Part shown: piece after piece, positions 1 through 5,178 of the stretch
Layout: every line of letters begins with the position of its first letter
Numbering within the stretch: position 1 is the stretch's first letter
Source: an uncultured Eubacteriales bacterium
GTDB taxonomy: Bacteria > Bacillota > Clostridia > Oscillospirales > Acutalibacteraceae
Reading direction: 5' to 3'
Length of the DNA: 5,178 bases
Assembly: GCA_934394855.1 (NCBI GenBank)
Contig: CAKRRH010000040.1
Location: forward strand, 1 to 5,178
Translations under genes and position numbers: made by a program
The notes under the pieces: model-generated
The model's input: only the letters and a program-made list of their open reading frames with translations
What the model was told of the DNA's origin: nothing
Database searches by the model: none

Positions 1-12
1 AGGGTTTCCCAC

Positions 13-41
13 GCTTAAACAATTCACTGAATTGTTTAAGC
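13..41. repeat. Near-perfect 29-base palindrome, part of a compound intergenic hairpin element
   Basis: Positions 13-26 are the exact reverse complement of 28-41 around the single base C27; as RNA this would be a 13-bp stem with a 3-base loop. The stem is AT-rich with a GC pair at its base. No T-run follows on either strand, so it does not look like a standard intrinsic terminator. With the hairpins at 72-86 and 96-115 it forms a cluster in the non-coding stretch beyond the 3' end of the dehydrogenase gene. From general familiarity, similar AAACAATTCA-type palindromes recur between genes in clostridial genomes, so a dispersed REP/MITE-like repeat is the likeliest reading. Copy number cannot be seen here, and the element may continue past the left edge. 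Confidence 0.6.
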
Positions 42-71
42 TCCCTTCCTGAGCTTTTATGTTATTTTATC

Positions 72-86
72 AGGGGCGCCGCCCCT
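72..86. repeat. Short GC-rich hairpin (6-bp stem)
   Basis: AGGGGC at 72-77 pairs with GCCCCT at 81-86 across a 3-base loop. The GC-rich stem stands out from its AT-rich surroundings. It is the middle member of the three-hairpin cluster at 13-115. Neither flank has the T-run expected of an intrinsic terminator: the plus side continues ATGACC and the minus side GATAAAATAAC. It is probably part of the same repeat element as its neighbours. Confidence 0.5.
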
Positions 87-95
87 ATGACCCTG

Positions 96-115
96 CCACC
101 TTTTGTAAAAGGTGG
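96..115. repeat. Inverted repeat with CCACC/GGTGG stem
   Basis: CCACCTTTT at 96-104 is the reverse complement of AAAAGGTGG at 107-115, giving an 8-bp stem with a 4-base loop. It lies 37 bases beyond the stop codon of the minus-strand dehydrogenase gene and is the first structure a transcript from that gene would form. There is no T-tract after it on that strand, so any transcription-ending role is uncertain; it could instead protect the mRNA 3' end. It is the third member of the left-edge hairpin cluster. Confidence 0.5.
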
Positions 116-152
116 ACGAAAACTTTATTTATTGCTCGACTTTAATTCTTTT

Positions 153-1103
153 TTATTTTGCGACATTATTTATCGGATTGCCGTTTTGAAATGCCGAAAG
201 ATTATCAACCACAAGCTTAATCAATCGGGTTCGTGACTCGATCGACGCCCATGCGTTATGCGGTGTGATTATCATATTTTTCGTTGTCAAAAACGGATGA
301 CCCTCGGTCATCGGCTCATTAACAAGCGCGTCAACACCGGCTCCTGCGATTTTATCGCCGTTGAGTGCGTCGCTCAAATCCTGTTCATTCACAACCGCTC
401 CCCTTGATGTATTTATCAGCACCGCCGAGCGTTTCATTTTTTTAAATGCGCTCATATCAAATTTTTGATATGTCTCATCGTTCAGCGGCGAATGAAGCGA
501 TAAATAATCCGATTGTCGGAGCAATGTGTCAAAATCGACAAATGTTACTCCGTCAAATTCCTTTTTGCTGCGGTTGTGCGCGATTACATTCATGTTAAAG
601 CCGAGCGCAATTTTTGCAACCGCCCGACCGATGTTGCCAAATCCGAATATTCCGAGCGTTTTGCCCGACAGCTCGCTTATCGGATAGCAAAAATAGGTGA
701 ATTTTTTGTTTCTCACCCAGTCGCCGTTATGCACCGATTCGTTATATTTTGCGGTGTTGCAGGCAAATGACAATATCATTGCAAAGGCTGACTGTGCAAC
801 CGAATCGGTCGAATAACCCGGCACATTCGCCACCACGATTCCCTTTTCCTTTGCGGTTTTGATATCAATGTTGTTATATCCCGTTGCAAACAGCCCGATA
901 TATTTTAAACGGGGGCATTTATTCATAAGCTCGCCCGACACTACCGCCTTATTAAGAATGACTGCGTCCTTGTCTTTTAATATATTCTCCATGTCACACT
1001 CGTTTACAAGGTCAAAATATTCAACCTCGCCGAGTGCCTCAATCGCCGATAAATCCACATCTCCGTTTGTCACGGTGCATTTATCAAGCACTGCAATTTT
1101 CAT
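153..1103 (-). CDS. D-2-hydroxyacid dehydrogenase, glycerate dehydrogenase/hydroxypyruvate reductase-like
   Basis: This is a cytosolic nicotinamide-dependent oxidoreductase that interconverts a 2-keto acid and a D-2-hydroxy acid; hydroxypyruvate/D-glycerate is the likeliest pair. Counting from the chosen start it has 316 residues, normal for the family. An N-terminal substrate-binding part is interrupted by the Rossmann domain, whose GxGxxG motif is GFGNIG at 154-159. The family catalytic residues are all present: Arg234 in INTSRGAVV, Glu263 in VNEPM and His282 in TPHNAWAS. The HNAWAS ending and the overall pattern fit the HprA-like subgroup better than phosphoglycerate dehydrogenase, and there is no C-terminal ACT domain. 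After the second Rossmann strand the residues are H-N-R-S (176-179) rather than an Asp, so NADP use is possible. An upstream ATG at 1112 lies only one base from the Shine-Dalgarno, so the ATG at 1103 (MKIAVLDK) is preferred. It is transcribed divergently from nadE. Exact substrate is uncertain. Confidence 0.9.
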   Translation of the reverse strand: MKIAVLDKCTVTNGDVDLSAIEALGEVEYFDLVNECDMENILKDKDAVILNKAVVSGELMNKCPRLKYIGLFATGYNNIDIKTAKEKGIVVANVPGYSTDSVAQSAFAMILSFACNTAKYNESVHNGDWVRNKKFTYFCYPISELSGKTLGIFGFGNIGRAVAKIALGFNMNVIAHNRSKKEFDGVTFVDFDTLLRQSDYLSLHSPLNDETYQKFDMSAFKKMKRSAVLINTSRGAVVNEQDLSDALNGDKIAGAGVDALVNEPMTEGHPFLTTKNMIITPHNAWASIESRTRLIKLVVDNLSAFQNGNPINNVAK

Positions 1104-1113
1104 ATACATCATA

Positions 1114-1118
1114 TCCTT
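1114..1118 (-). promoter_or_regulatory. Ribosome binding site that decides the dehydrogenase start
   Basis: Read on the minus strand this is AAGGA. Three in-frame ATG codons follow it. They begin at 1112 (1-base gap), 1109 (4 bases) and 1103 (10 bases). The spacing, together with the family-typical MKIAVLD beginning, favours 1103; 1109 is second choice. Confidence 0.65.
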
Positions 1119-1134
1119 ATTTTATTTTTATAAA

Positions 1135-1163
1135 AGTATATCATGCCGCTTTAAGTTTTTCAA
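1135..1163 (-). promoter_or_regulatory. Sigma-A-type promoter for the dehydrogenase gene
   Basis: On the minus strand there is a -35 box TTGAAA (1158-1163), a 17-base spacer and a -10 box TATACT (1135-1140). The -10 is preceded by TGA, which makes it an extended -10. Transcription would begin near 1128, giving a leader of about 25 bases that includes the AAGGA ribosome binding site. This is a strong match to the housekeeping consensus, inferred from sequence only. Confidence 0.75.
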
Positions 1164-1175
1164 CATACAAAAAAC

Positions 1176-1203
1176 GCATATAATATGCAATTATCCGTTG
1201 CAT
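1176..1203. promoter_or_regulatory. Overlapping palindromes between the divergent promoters, possible operator
   Basis: GCATAT (1176-1181) and ATATGC (1183-1188) form a 13-base palindrome around A1182. Overlapping it, ATGCAA (1185-1190) is an exact inverted copy of TTGCAT (1198-1203) with 7 bases between. The right half-site coincides with the proposed -35 box of nadE, and the cluster lies just upstream of the dehydrogenase -35. This placement would suit a DNA-binding regulator acting on one or both genes. The half-sites are short and AT-rich, so chance is a real alternative, and I do not recognise the pattern as a known NAD-regulator site. Confidence 0.3.
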
Positions 1204-1226
1204 TTTTGTTGAATATAGGGTACAAT
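1198..1226 (+). promoter_or_regulatory. Probable promoter of the nadE-ABC exporter operon
   Basis: A -35-like TTGCAT (1198-1203) and a good -10 box TACAAT (1221-1226) are separated by 17 bases. The -10 matches five of six consensus positions and the -35 only three, which suggests moderate basal strength. Transcription would start near 1233, leaving a leader of about 33 bases, too short to hold a riboswitch. A TATAAT at 1179-1184 is a possible second -10, but I see no convincing -35 for it. Confidence 0.5.
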
Positions 1227-1249
1227 ATATCATGATATTTTATGTAAAA

Positions 1250-1254
1250 AAGGA
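1250..1254 (+). promoter_or_regulatory. Ribosome binding site of nadE
   Basis: AAGGA ends 11 bases before the ATG at 1266. This spacing is slightly long but usable, and no other start codon in the frame lies closer, so it supports 1266 as the start. Confidence 0.65.
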
Positions 1255-1265
1255 CTGTTGATTAT

Positions 1266-3191
1266 ATGAAAGACGGTTTCATTAAAGTAGCGGCGGCGAC
1301 ACCGAAAATCAAGGTGGCTGACTGCGAATATAATAAAAGCGCAATAATCGAGGCTGTCGGCAAAGCAACTAACATGGGCGTTAAGCTTTTGTGCCTGCCT
1401 GAGCTTTGCATCACCGGCTACACCTGCTCAGATTTATTTTTGCAGGATACGCTGATCGAGTCCGCAAAATCAGCGCTTGTTGACATCATCAACGAAACGG
1501 CAGATCTTGACATAACATTTGCAGTCGGTCTGCCTATAAGACACAAGTCTAGACTGTATAACTGTGCGGCGGTTGTAAAAAGCGGCGAACTTTTGGGACT
1601 TGTTCCGAAAACATATATCCCGAATTACAGCGAATTTTATGAATGCCGTCATTTTTCATCGGGCGCCGATGTTGATGATTTTGTCATAATAAACGACGAT
1701 ATATATTGCGAAATGTCACCGAAAATCATCTTTTCATGCGATAATATGGACGATTTCACATTCGGCGTTGAAATATGCGAGGATTTGTGGTCGCCCTGTC
1801 CGCCGTCTGTCGGGCTTTGCCTTAGCGGCGCGAACATAATCCTAAACCTTTCGGCTTCAAACGAAGTAATCGGCAAGGCAAAATATCGCCGTGACCTTGT
1901 TGTGGGTCAATCGGCAAGACTCATTTGCGGATATATCTATTGCAGTGCGGGCGACGGCGAATCGACCACAGACATGGTCTTTTCGGGTCACAACATAATT
2001 GCCGAAAACGGAACAATGCTCAAAAATTCGGAGCTTTTCAAAAATGAAATTACAGTAAGCGAGCTTGATTTAAAACGAATCGCTCATGAACGCCAACGAA
2101 TGAATACATTCACGGCTAATAACATAAACAAGGACGAATATGCAGTCGAGCCATTTTTCACCGAAATCACCGACACGCCCCTCACACGCTATGTTGACCC
2201 TCACCCATTTGTTCCGGCAGATTCAACCGAGCGCACACAGCGTTGTGAAATGATTCTCAATATGCAGGCACAGGGACTTAAAAAGCGAATTGAGCACATC
2301 AACTGCAAAACAGCGGTAATCGGAATTTCGGGCGGACTTGATTCATGCCTTGCTTTGCTTGTTTCGGTCAAGGCAATGGATTTACTGAACCGTCCTCATT
2401 CGGACATAATCGCAGTCACAATGCCCTGCTTCGGAACGACATCACGCACAAAATCAAATGCGCAGATTCTTTGCGAACAGCTCGGCGTAACATTCCGTGA
2501 CATCGACATCAAACGGGCTGTTGACATTCATTTTTCAGACATCGGGCAAGACCCCGAAAAATATGATGTCACCTATGAAAACTCACAGGCAAGAGAACGC
2601 ACGCAGGTTCTGATGGATATTGCGAACATGACCGGCGGAATTGTGATCGGAACGGGCGACCTTTCCGAATTGGCGCTCGGCTGGGCGACCTATAACGGCG
2701 ATCATATGTCTATGTATGCCGTTAATGCGTCGATTCCGAAAACGCTTGTAAGACATCTTGTGAAGCATTATGCGGACAACTGCGACAATTCGGCGCTCAA
2801 AAATGCGCTCTACGACATATATAACACCCCTGTTTCGCCCGAGCTGCTCCCCTCAGACAATGATAACATTGCGCAGATAACCGAAGATCTCGTCGGACCC
2901 TATGAACTGCACGATTTCTTCCTCTATTATGTTCTGCGTTTCGGTTTTTCACCGTCAAAAATATTCCGAATGGCAAAAATCGGGCTCGGCGAGATTTATG
3001 ATGACGAAACAATTTTAAAATGGCTCAAAACATTTTACCGAAGATTTTTCTCGCAACAATTCAAGCGTTCATGCTTGCCCGACGGTCCAAAGGTCGGCAC
3101 GATCACCGTGTCGCCTCGTTCCGACCTCAGAATGCCGTCGGACGCAATGGCCACCGTTTGGCAAAAGGACATTGATTCAATCAAGCTTTAA
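1266..3191 (+). CDS. nadE: Glutamine-dependent NAD+ synthetase
   Basis: The enzyme performs the last step of NAD+ biosynthesis, amidating nicotinic acid adenine dinucleotide with ATP and glutamine (EC 6.3.5.1) in the cytosol. The protein has 641 residues, the length of the two-domain glutaminase-synthetase form rather than the roughly 270-residue ammonia-only form. Residues about 5-280 are a nitrilase-type (CN hydrolase) glutaminase with an intact Glu-Lys-Cys triad: Glu46 in LCLPELCITGY, Lys115 in VPKTY and Cys171 in GVEICEDLW. The spacing nearly matches the Mycobacterium tuberculosis triad (Glu52, Lys121, Cys176). Residues about 320-641 are the synthetase domain, with the PP-loop ATP motif SGGLDS at 355-360 and a conserved IGTGDLSELALGW segment at 461-473. 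No motif is missing, so both activities should be present. The gene leads a two-gene unit with the ABC exporter 26 bases downstream and is divergent from the dehydrogenase. Confidence 0.97.
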   Translation: MKDGFIKVAAATPKIKVADCEYNKSAIIEAVGKATNMGVKLLCLPELCITGYTCSDLFLQDTLIESAKSALVDIINETADLDITFAVGLPIRHKSRLYNCAAVVKSGELLGLVPKTYIPNYSEFYECRHFSSGADVDDFVIINDDIYCEMSPKIIFSCDNMDDFTFGVEICEDLWSPCPPSVGLCLSGANIILNLSASNEVIGKAKYRRDLVVGQSARLICGYIYCSAGDGESTTDMVFSGHNIIAENGTMLKNSELFKNEITVSELDLKRIAHERQRMNTFTANNINKDEYAVEPFFTEITDTPLTRYVDPHPFVPADSTERTQRCEMILNMQAQGLKKRIEHINCKTAVIGISGGLDSCLALLVSVKAMDLLNRPHSDIIAVTMPCFGTTSRTKSNAQILCEQLGVTFRDIDIKRAVDIHFSDIGQDPEKYDVTYENSQARERTQVLMDIANMTGGIVIGTGDLSELALGWATYNGDHMSMYAVNASIPKTLVRHLVKHYADNCDNSALKNALYDIYNTPVSPELLPSDNDNIAQITEDLVGPYELHDFFLYYVLRFGFSPSKIFRMAKIGLGEIYDDETILKWLKTFYRRFFSQQFKRSCLPDGPKVGTITVSPRSDLRMPSDAMATVWQKDIDSIKL

Positions 3192-3201
3192 TTTGATTTC
3201 G

Positions 3202-3207
3202 AAAGGA
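3202..3207 (+). promoter_or_regulatory. Ribosome binding site supporting a TTG start
   Basis: AAAGGA ends 10 bases before TTG at 3218. No in-frame ATG lies near this strong site, since the first internal methionine is residue 25, inside the first membrane helix. The site therefore fixes TTG as the start of the exporter gene. Confidence 0.75.
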
Positions 3208-3217
3208 ATTTTAAAAA

Positions 3218-4969
3218 TTGTCTAAGGATAATAAAAACAAAAAATCAACCTATAAAGAAATCCTGCGACGAGTGTTGAAATATAAGGCAATGCTTATATT
3301 TGCACTGATTTTTGCCGCAATCTCGGTAATTTTCACAATGTATCTGCCGATTTTGTTCGGTGACGCAATCGACTGCATTGTTGCGGCAGGAAAAGTGGAC
3401 TTTGCGCTTCTGTGGGGCATACTTTTAAAAGCCGCCGTCACAATCACGCTGACAGGCATTTTCCAATGGCTGATGAGCCTGCTTTATAATAAAATATCTT
3501 ATAATGTCGTAAGAGATATGCGAAAAGACGCAATCGCAAAAATCGAGCGTCTTCCCCTCTCTTTTGTTGATTCGCACTCGTCCGGCGACCTAATCAGCCG
3601 AATAATCAGCGATGTCGATCAGTTTTCAGACGGTCTTATAATGGGATTTGCGCAGCTTTTCACAGGCGTGATGACAATAATTCTGACGCTCGTGTTCATG
3701 CTGATGATAAGTCCCCTGATTACGCTTGTGGTCGTAATAATCACGCCGCTTTCGCTGTTTGTCGCAAGATTTATCGCAAAAAAAATATATAATATGTTCC
3801 AAATGCAGGCAAAAACACGAGGCGAACAGACCGCGTTCATTGACGAGATGATCAACAACCAAAAAACGGTAGTTGCATATACTCATGAAGATGAAAACAT
3901 TGATAAATTTGAGGAAATCAACTCAAGGCTGCAAAAATATTCAATGAAATCGACCTTCTTTTCATCAACGATCAACCCGACAACCCGATTCATCAACAGC
4001 CTTGTATATACCGGAGTCGGTCTTGCAGGCGCAATCGCCGCAATTTCGGGTTCGCTCTCGGTCGGTATGCTCTCAAGCTTTCTTGCATATGCAACGCAAT
4101 ATGCAAAGCCGTTTAATGAAATTTCGGGCGTCATCACCGAATTGCAAAATGCGTTCGCCTGTGCGGCACGAGTGTTTGAGCTGATTGACGAAGACCCCGA
4201 AAGCTCCGATGAAGGCAAAATCGAGCTTGATGAAGTCAAGGGCGAAGTCGTGCTTAAAGATGTATGCTTCTCATATACTCCCGACCGTCCGCTGATTCAA
4301 AATTTCAACCTTAATGTAAAAAGCGGACAGCATATTGCAATCGTCGGTCCGACAGGCTGCGGCAAAACAACGCTCATCAATCTTTTAATGCGTTTTTATG
4401 ATGTAAATTCGGGCGAGATCACTATTGACGGAGTTAATATTAAAGATATTACACGCCATTCACTTAGAAAAAATTACGGAATGGTGCTTCAGGAAACATG
4501 GCTCAAAAGCGGCACGATTCGTGATAATATCGTTGTCGGAAAGCCGGAGGCAACTGATGAAGAAATCATCACAGCGGCAAAAGCGGCTCATTCATGGAGC
4601 TTTATCCAAAGACTTGAAAACGGGCTTGATACAGTAATCGGCGAAGACGGCGGCGGATTGTCACAGGGTCAAAAACAGCTGCTCTGCATAACCCGAATAA
4701 TGCTTTGTCTGCCGCCGATGTTGATTCTTGACGAGGCTACCTCATCGATCGATACACGCACCGAAATACGCATTCAGAAAGCGTTTGCGAAATTGATGAA
4801 AGGCAAAACAACATTCATCGTTGCACACCGCCTGTCAACGATCATGGATGCAGACTTGATTCTTGTAATGAAGGACGGCAACATAATCGAGCAGGGCAAA
4901 CATGACGAGCTGCTCAAAATGAACGGATTCTATACTAAGCTCTACAACAGCTCGCTTAGCATGAGCTGA
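3218..4969 (+). CDS. ABC exporter half-transporter, permease fused to ATPase (MsbA/MdlB-like)
   Basis: This is an inner-membrane ATP-driven exporter subunit of the type IV (multidrug/lipid) family; substrate unknown. At 583 residues it has the usual half-transporter length. Six membrane segments are visible at roughly 22-48, 63-90, 139-161, 163-185, 250-275 and 280-300, followed by a complete ATPase domain. That domain shows an A-loop Tyr353, Walker A GPTGCGKTT (377-385), Q-loop Gln425, signature LSQGQ (481-485), Walker B MLILDE (501-506) with catalytic Glu506, a D-loop at 509-512 and switch His537. The LSQGQ signature and C-terminal half recall TM288, the consensus-site half of the Thermotoga TM287/TM288 heterodimer (from memory). 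No partner half is adjacent: nadE is upstream and a terminator follows. It may act as a homodimer or pair with a subunit encoded elsewhere. It starts at TTG behind a good Shine-Dalgarno and is probably co-transcribed with nadE. Confidence 0.93.
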   Translation: MSKDNKNKKSTYKEILRRVLKYKAMLIFALIFAAISVIFTMYLPILFGDAIDCIVAAGKVDFALLWGILLKAAVTITLTGIFQWLMSLLYNKISYNVVRDMRKDAIAKIERLPLSFVDSHSSGDLISRIISDVDQFSDGLIMGFAQLFTGVMTIILTLVFMLMISPLITLVVVIITPLSLFVARFIAKKIYNMFQMQAKTRGEQTAFIDEMINNQKTVVAYTHEDENIDKFEEINSRLQKYSMKSTFFSSTINPTTRFINSLVYTGVGLAGAIAAISGSLSVGMLSSFLAYATQYAKPFNEISGVITELQNAFACAARVFELIDEDPESSDEGKIELDEVKGEVVLKDVCFSYTPDRPLIQNFNLNVKSGQHIAIVGPTGCGKTTLINLLMRFYDVNSGEITIDGVNIKDITRHSLRKNYGMVLQETWLKSGTIRDNIVVGKPEATDEEIITAAKAAHSWSFIQRLENGLDTVIGEDGGGLSQGQKQLLCITRIMLCLPPMLILDEATSSIDTRTEIRIQKAFAKLMKGKTTFIVAHRLSTIMDADLILVMKDGNIIEQGKHDELLKMNGFYTKLYNSSLSMS

Positions 4970-4987
4970 CAAATTGTCGAATATAAT

Positions 4988-5026
4988 AATATCGGGTGAA
5001 CGCAAAAATTCGCCCGATATTTTTTT
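4988..5026 (+). terminator. Rho-independent terminator of the nadE-ABC exporter operon
   Basis: Bases 4988-5000 pair with 5009-5021 in a stem of up to 13 bp containing one G-T (G-U) pair, a CGGG/CCCG core and an 8-base A-rich loop. Seven T residues follow directly at 5020-5026, with the first two shared with the stem. It begins 18 bases after the exporter stop codon and is the only terminator seen after either gene, which supports a two-gene unit. It also insulates the tRNA promoter downstream. The opposite strand lacks a comparable T-run, so it looks one-directional. Confidence 0.93.
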
Positions 5027-5045
5027 AAAAAATGCAAAAAAATGA

Positions 5046-5074
5046 TTGACAAATTTGAGATTTATTGATATAAT
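5046..5074 (+). promoter_or_regulatory. Near-perfect sigma-A promoter for the tRNA gene
   Basis: A consensus -35 TTGACA (5046-5051), an exact 17-base spacer and a consensus -10 TATAAT (5069-5074) are present. TGA directly before the -10 also gives an extended -10. Transcription should start near 5081-5082, leaving about 37 bases of 5' leader for RNase P to remove. Such strength is typical of stable-RNA promoters, and the tRNA may head a longer tRNA cluster beyond the window. Confidence 0.92.
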
Positions 5075-5118
5075 ATTTCTTGCGTGATTTGAAGTAATTG
5101 CTTAATCCCGACTAATTC

Positions 5119-5178
5119 GGGCCATTAGCTCAGTTGGTTAGAGCAACCGGCTCATAACCGGTCGGTCCGGGGTTCGAG
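5119..5178 (+). tRNA. tRNA with CAT anticodon, probably elongator tRNA-Met (3' end cut by the window)
   Basis: The cloverleaf can be read directly. The 5' acceptor strand is GGGCCAT (5119-5125), then T8 and A9. The D-stem is GCTC/GAGC (5128-5131 with 5141-5144). The anticodon stem is ACCGG/CCGGT (5146-5150 with 5158-5162), around loop CTCATAA with anticodon CAT at 5153-5155. A 5-base variable loop and the 5' T-stem CGGGG (5168-5172) follow, and the window ends inside the T-loop. The 3' T-stem, 3' acceptor strand and any CCA are missing. It is not initiator tRNA-Met: that has three G-C pairs in the anticodon stem next to the loop (GGG/CCC), here CGG/CCG, and the D-stem 11-24 pair is C-G as in elongators. 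A CAT-anticodon tRNA can also be tRNA-Ile2 with lysidine-modified C34, which cannot be excluded without the 3' half. Confidence 0.93.

Noticed and set aside
72..115. Intrinsic terminator for the dehydrogenase gene
   Set aside because: The hairpins here lack a T-run on the minus strand, so they do not meet the usual definition.
1104..1112. Upstream ATG codons at 1112 and 1109 as the dehydrogenase start
   Set aside because: The 1112 start is one base from the Shine-Dalgarno and the 1109 start four bases, while 1103 has good spacing and gives the usual MKIAVLD-like family N-terminus. The 1109 start is not fully excluded.
1179..1184. TATAAT as a second -10 box for nadE
   Set aside because: No -35-like hexamer stands at the right distance; the best candidate at 1156-1161 is TTTTTC. 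The sequence is explained by the surrounding palindrome.
859..1212. 117-codon plus-strand reading frame opposite the dehydrogenase N-terminus
   Set aside because: It lies antisense to a well-supported enzyme, runs across the divergent promoter region, has no good ribosome binding site and matches no family I recognise.
1227..1265. Riboswitch or leader regulatory RNA before nadE
   Set aside because: The likely leader is only about 33 bases and shows no stem-rich structure, too short for known NAD-sensing riboswitches.
3883..4239. 118-codon minus-strand reading frame inside the ABC exporter gene
   Set aside because: It is antisense to a conserved membrane/ATPase region. Its Ser-rich, low-information composition is typical of a shadow frame, and no promoter or ribosome binding site is evident.
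1..5178. CRISPR array, insertion sequence, prophage or defence genes
   Set aside because: No regularly spaced direct repeats, transposase, integrase or defence-type domains are visible. All long coding regions are metabolic or transport genes.

Overview
The window looks like ordinary chromosomal DNA from an anaerobic Firmicute of the Clostridia (an Oscillospiraceae or Ruminococcaceae-like gut bacterium is my best guess). This rests on moderate-to-low GC, AT-rich spacers with consensus sigma-A-type promoters, AAGGA-type ribosome binding sites, a TTG start behind a strong Shine-Dalgarno, and protein sequences that read like clostridial family members. The species cannot be fixed from the sequence alone.

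Layout: positions 1-152 are non-coding and carry three closely spaced inverted repeats that look like a dispersed intergenic element. On the minus strand, 153-1103 encodes a D-2-hydroxyacid dehydrogenase of the glycerate dehydrogenase/hydroxypyruvate reductase type. A 162-base divergent spacer (1104-1265) holds one promoter for each direction and small palindromes between them. On the plus strand follow nadE (1266-3191, glutamine-dependent NAD+ synthetase) and, 26 bases later, a half-size ABC exporter (3218-4969). A strong intrinsic terminator lies at 4988-5026. A separate, near-perfect promoter (5046-5074) then drives a CAT-anticodon tRNA, probably elongator tRNA-Met, which starts at 5119 and is cut off by the window end.

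How the genes fit together: nadE makes the NAD+ pool by the final amidation step. The divergent dehydrogenase uses a nicotinamide cofactor, but nothing in the sequence shows a specific functional link. The ABC exporter shares nadE's transcription unit by spacing and by the single downstream terminator. It resembles the catalytically competent partner of heterodimeric exporters, yet no partner gene is next to it. I see no new multi-gene system here. The points worth a second look are the compound hairpin element at the left edge, the repeated half-sites in the divergent promoter region, and the unpaired exporter subunit linked to nadE.
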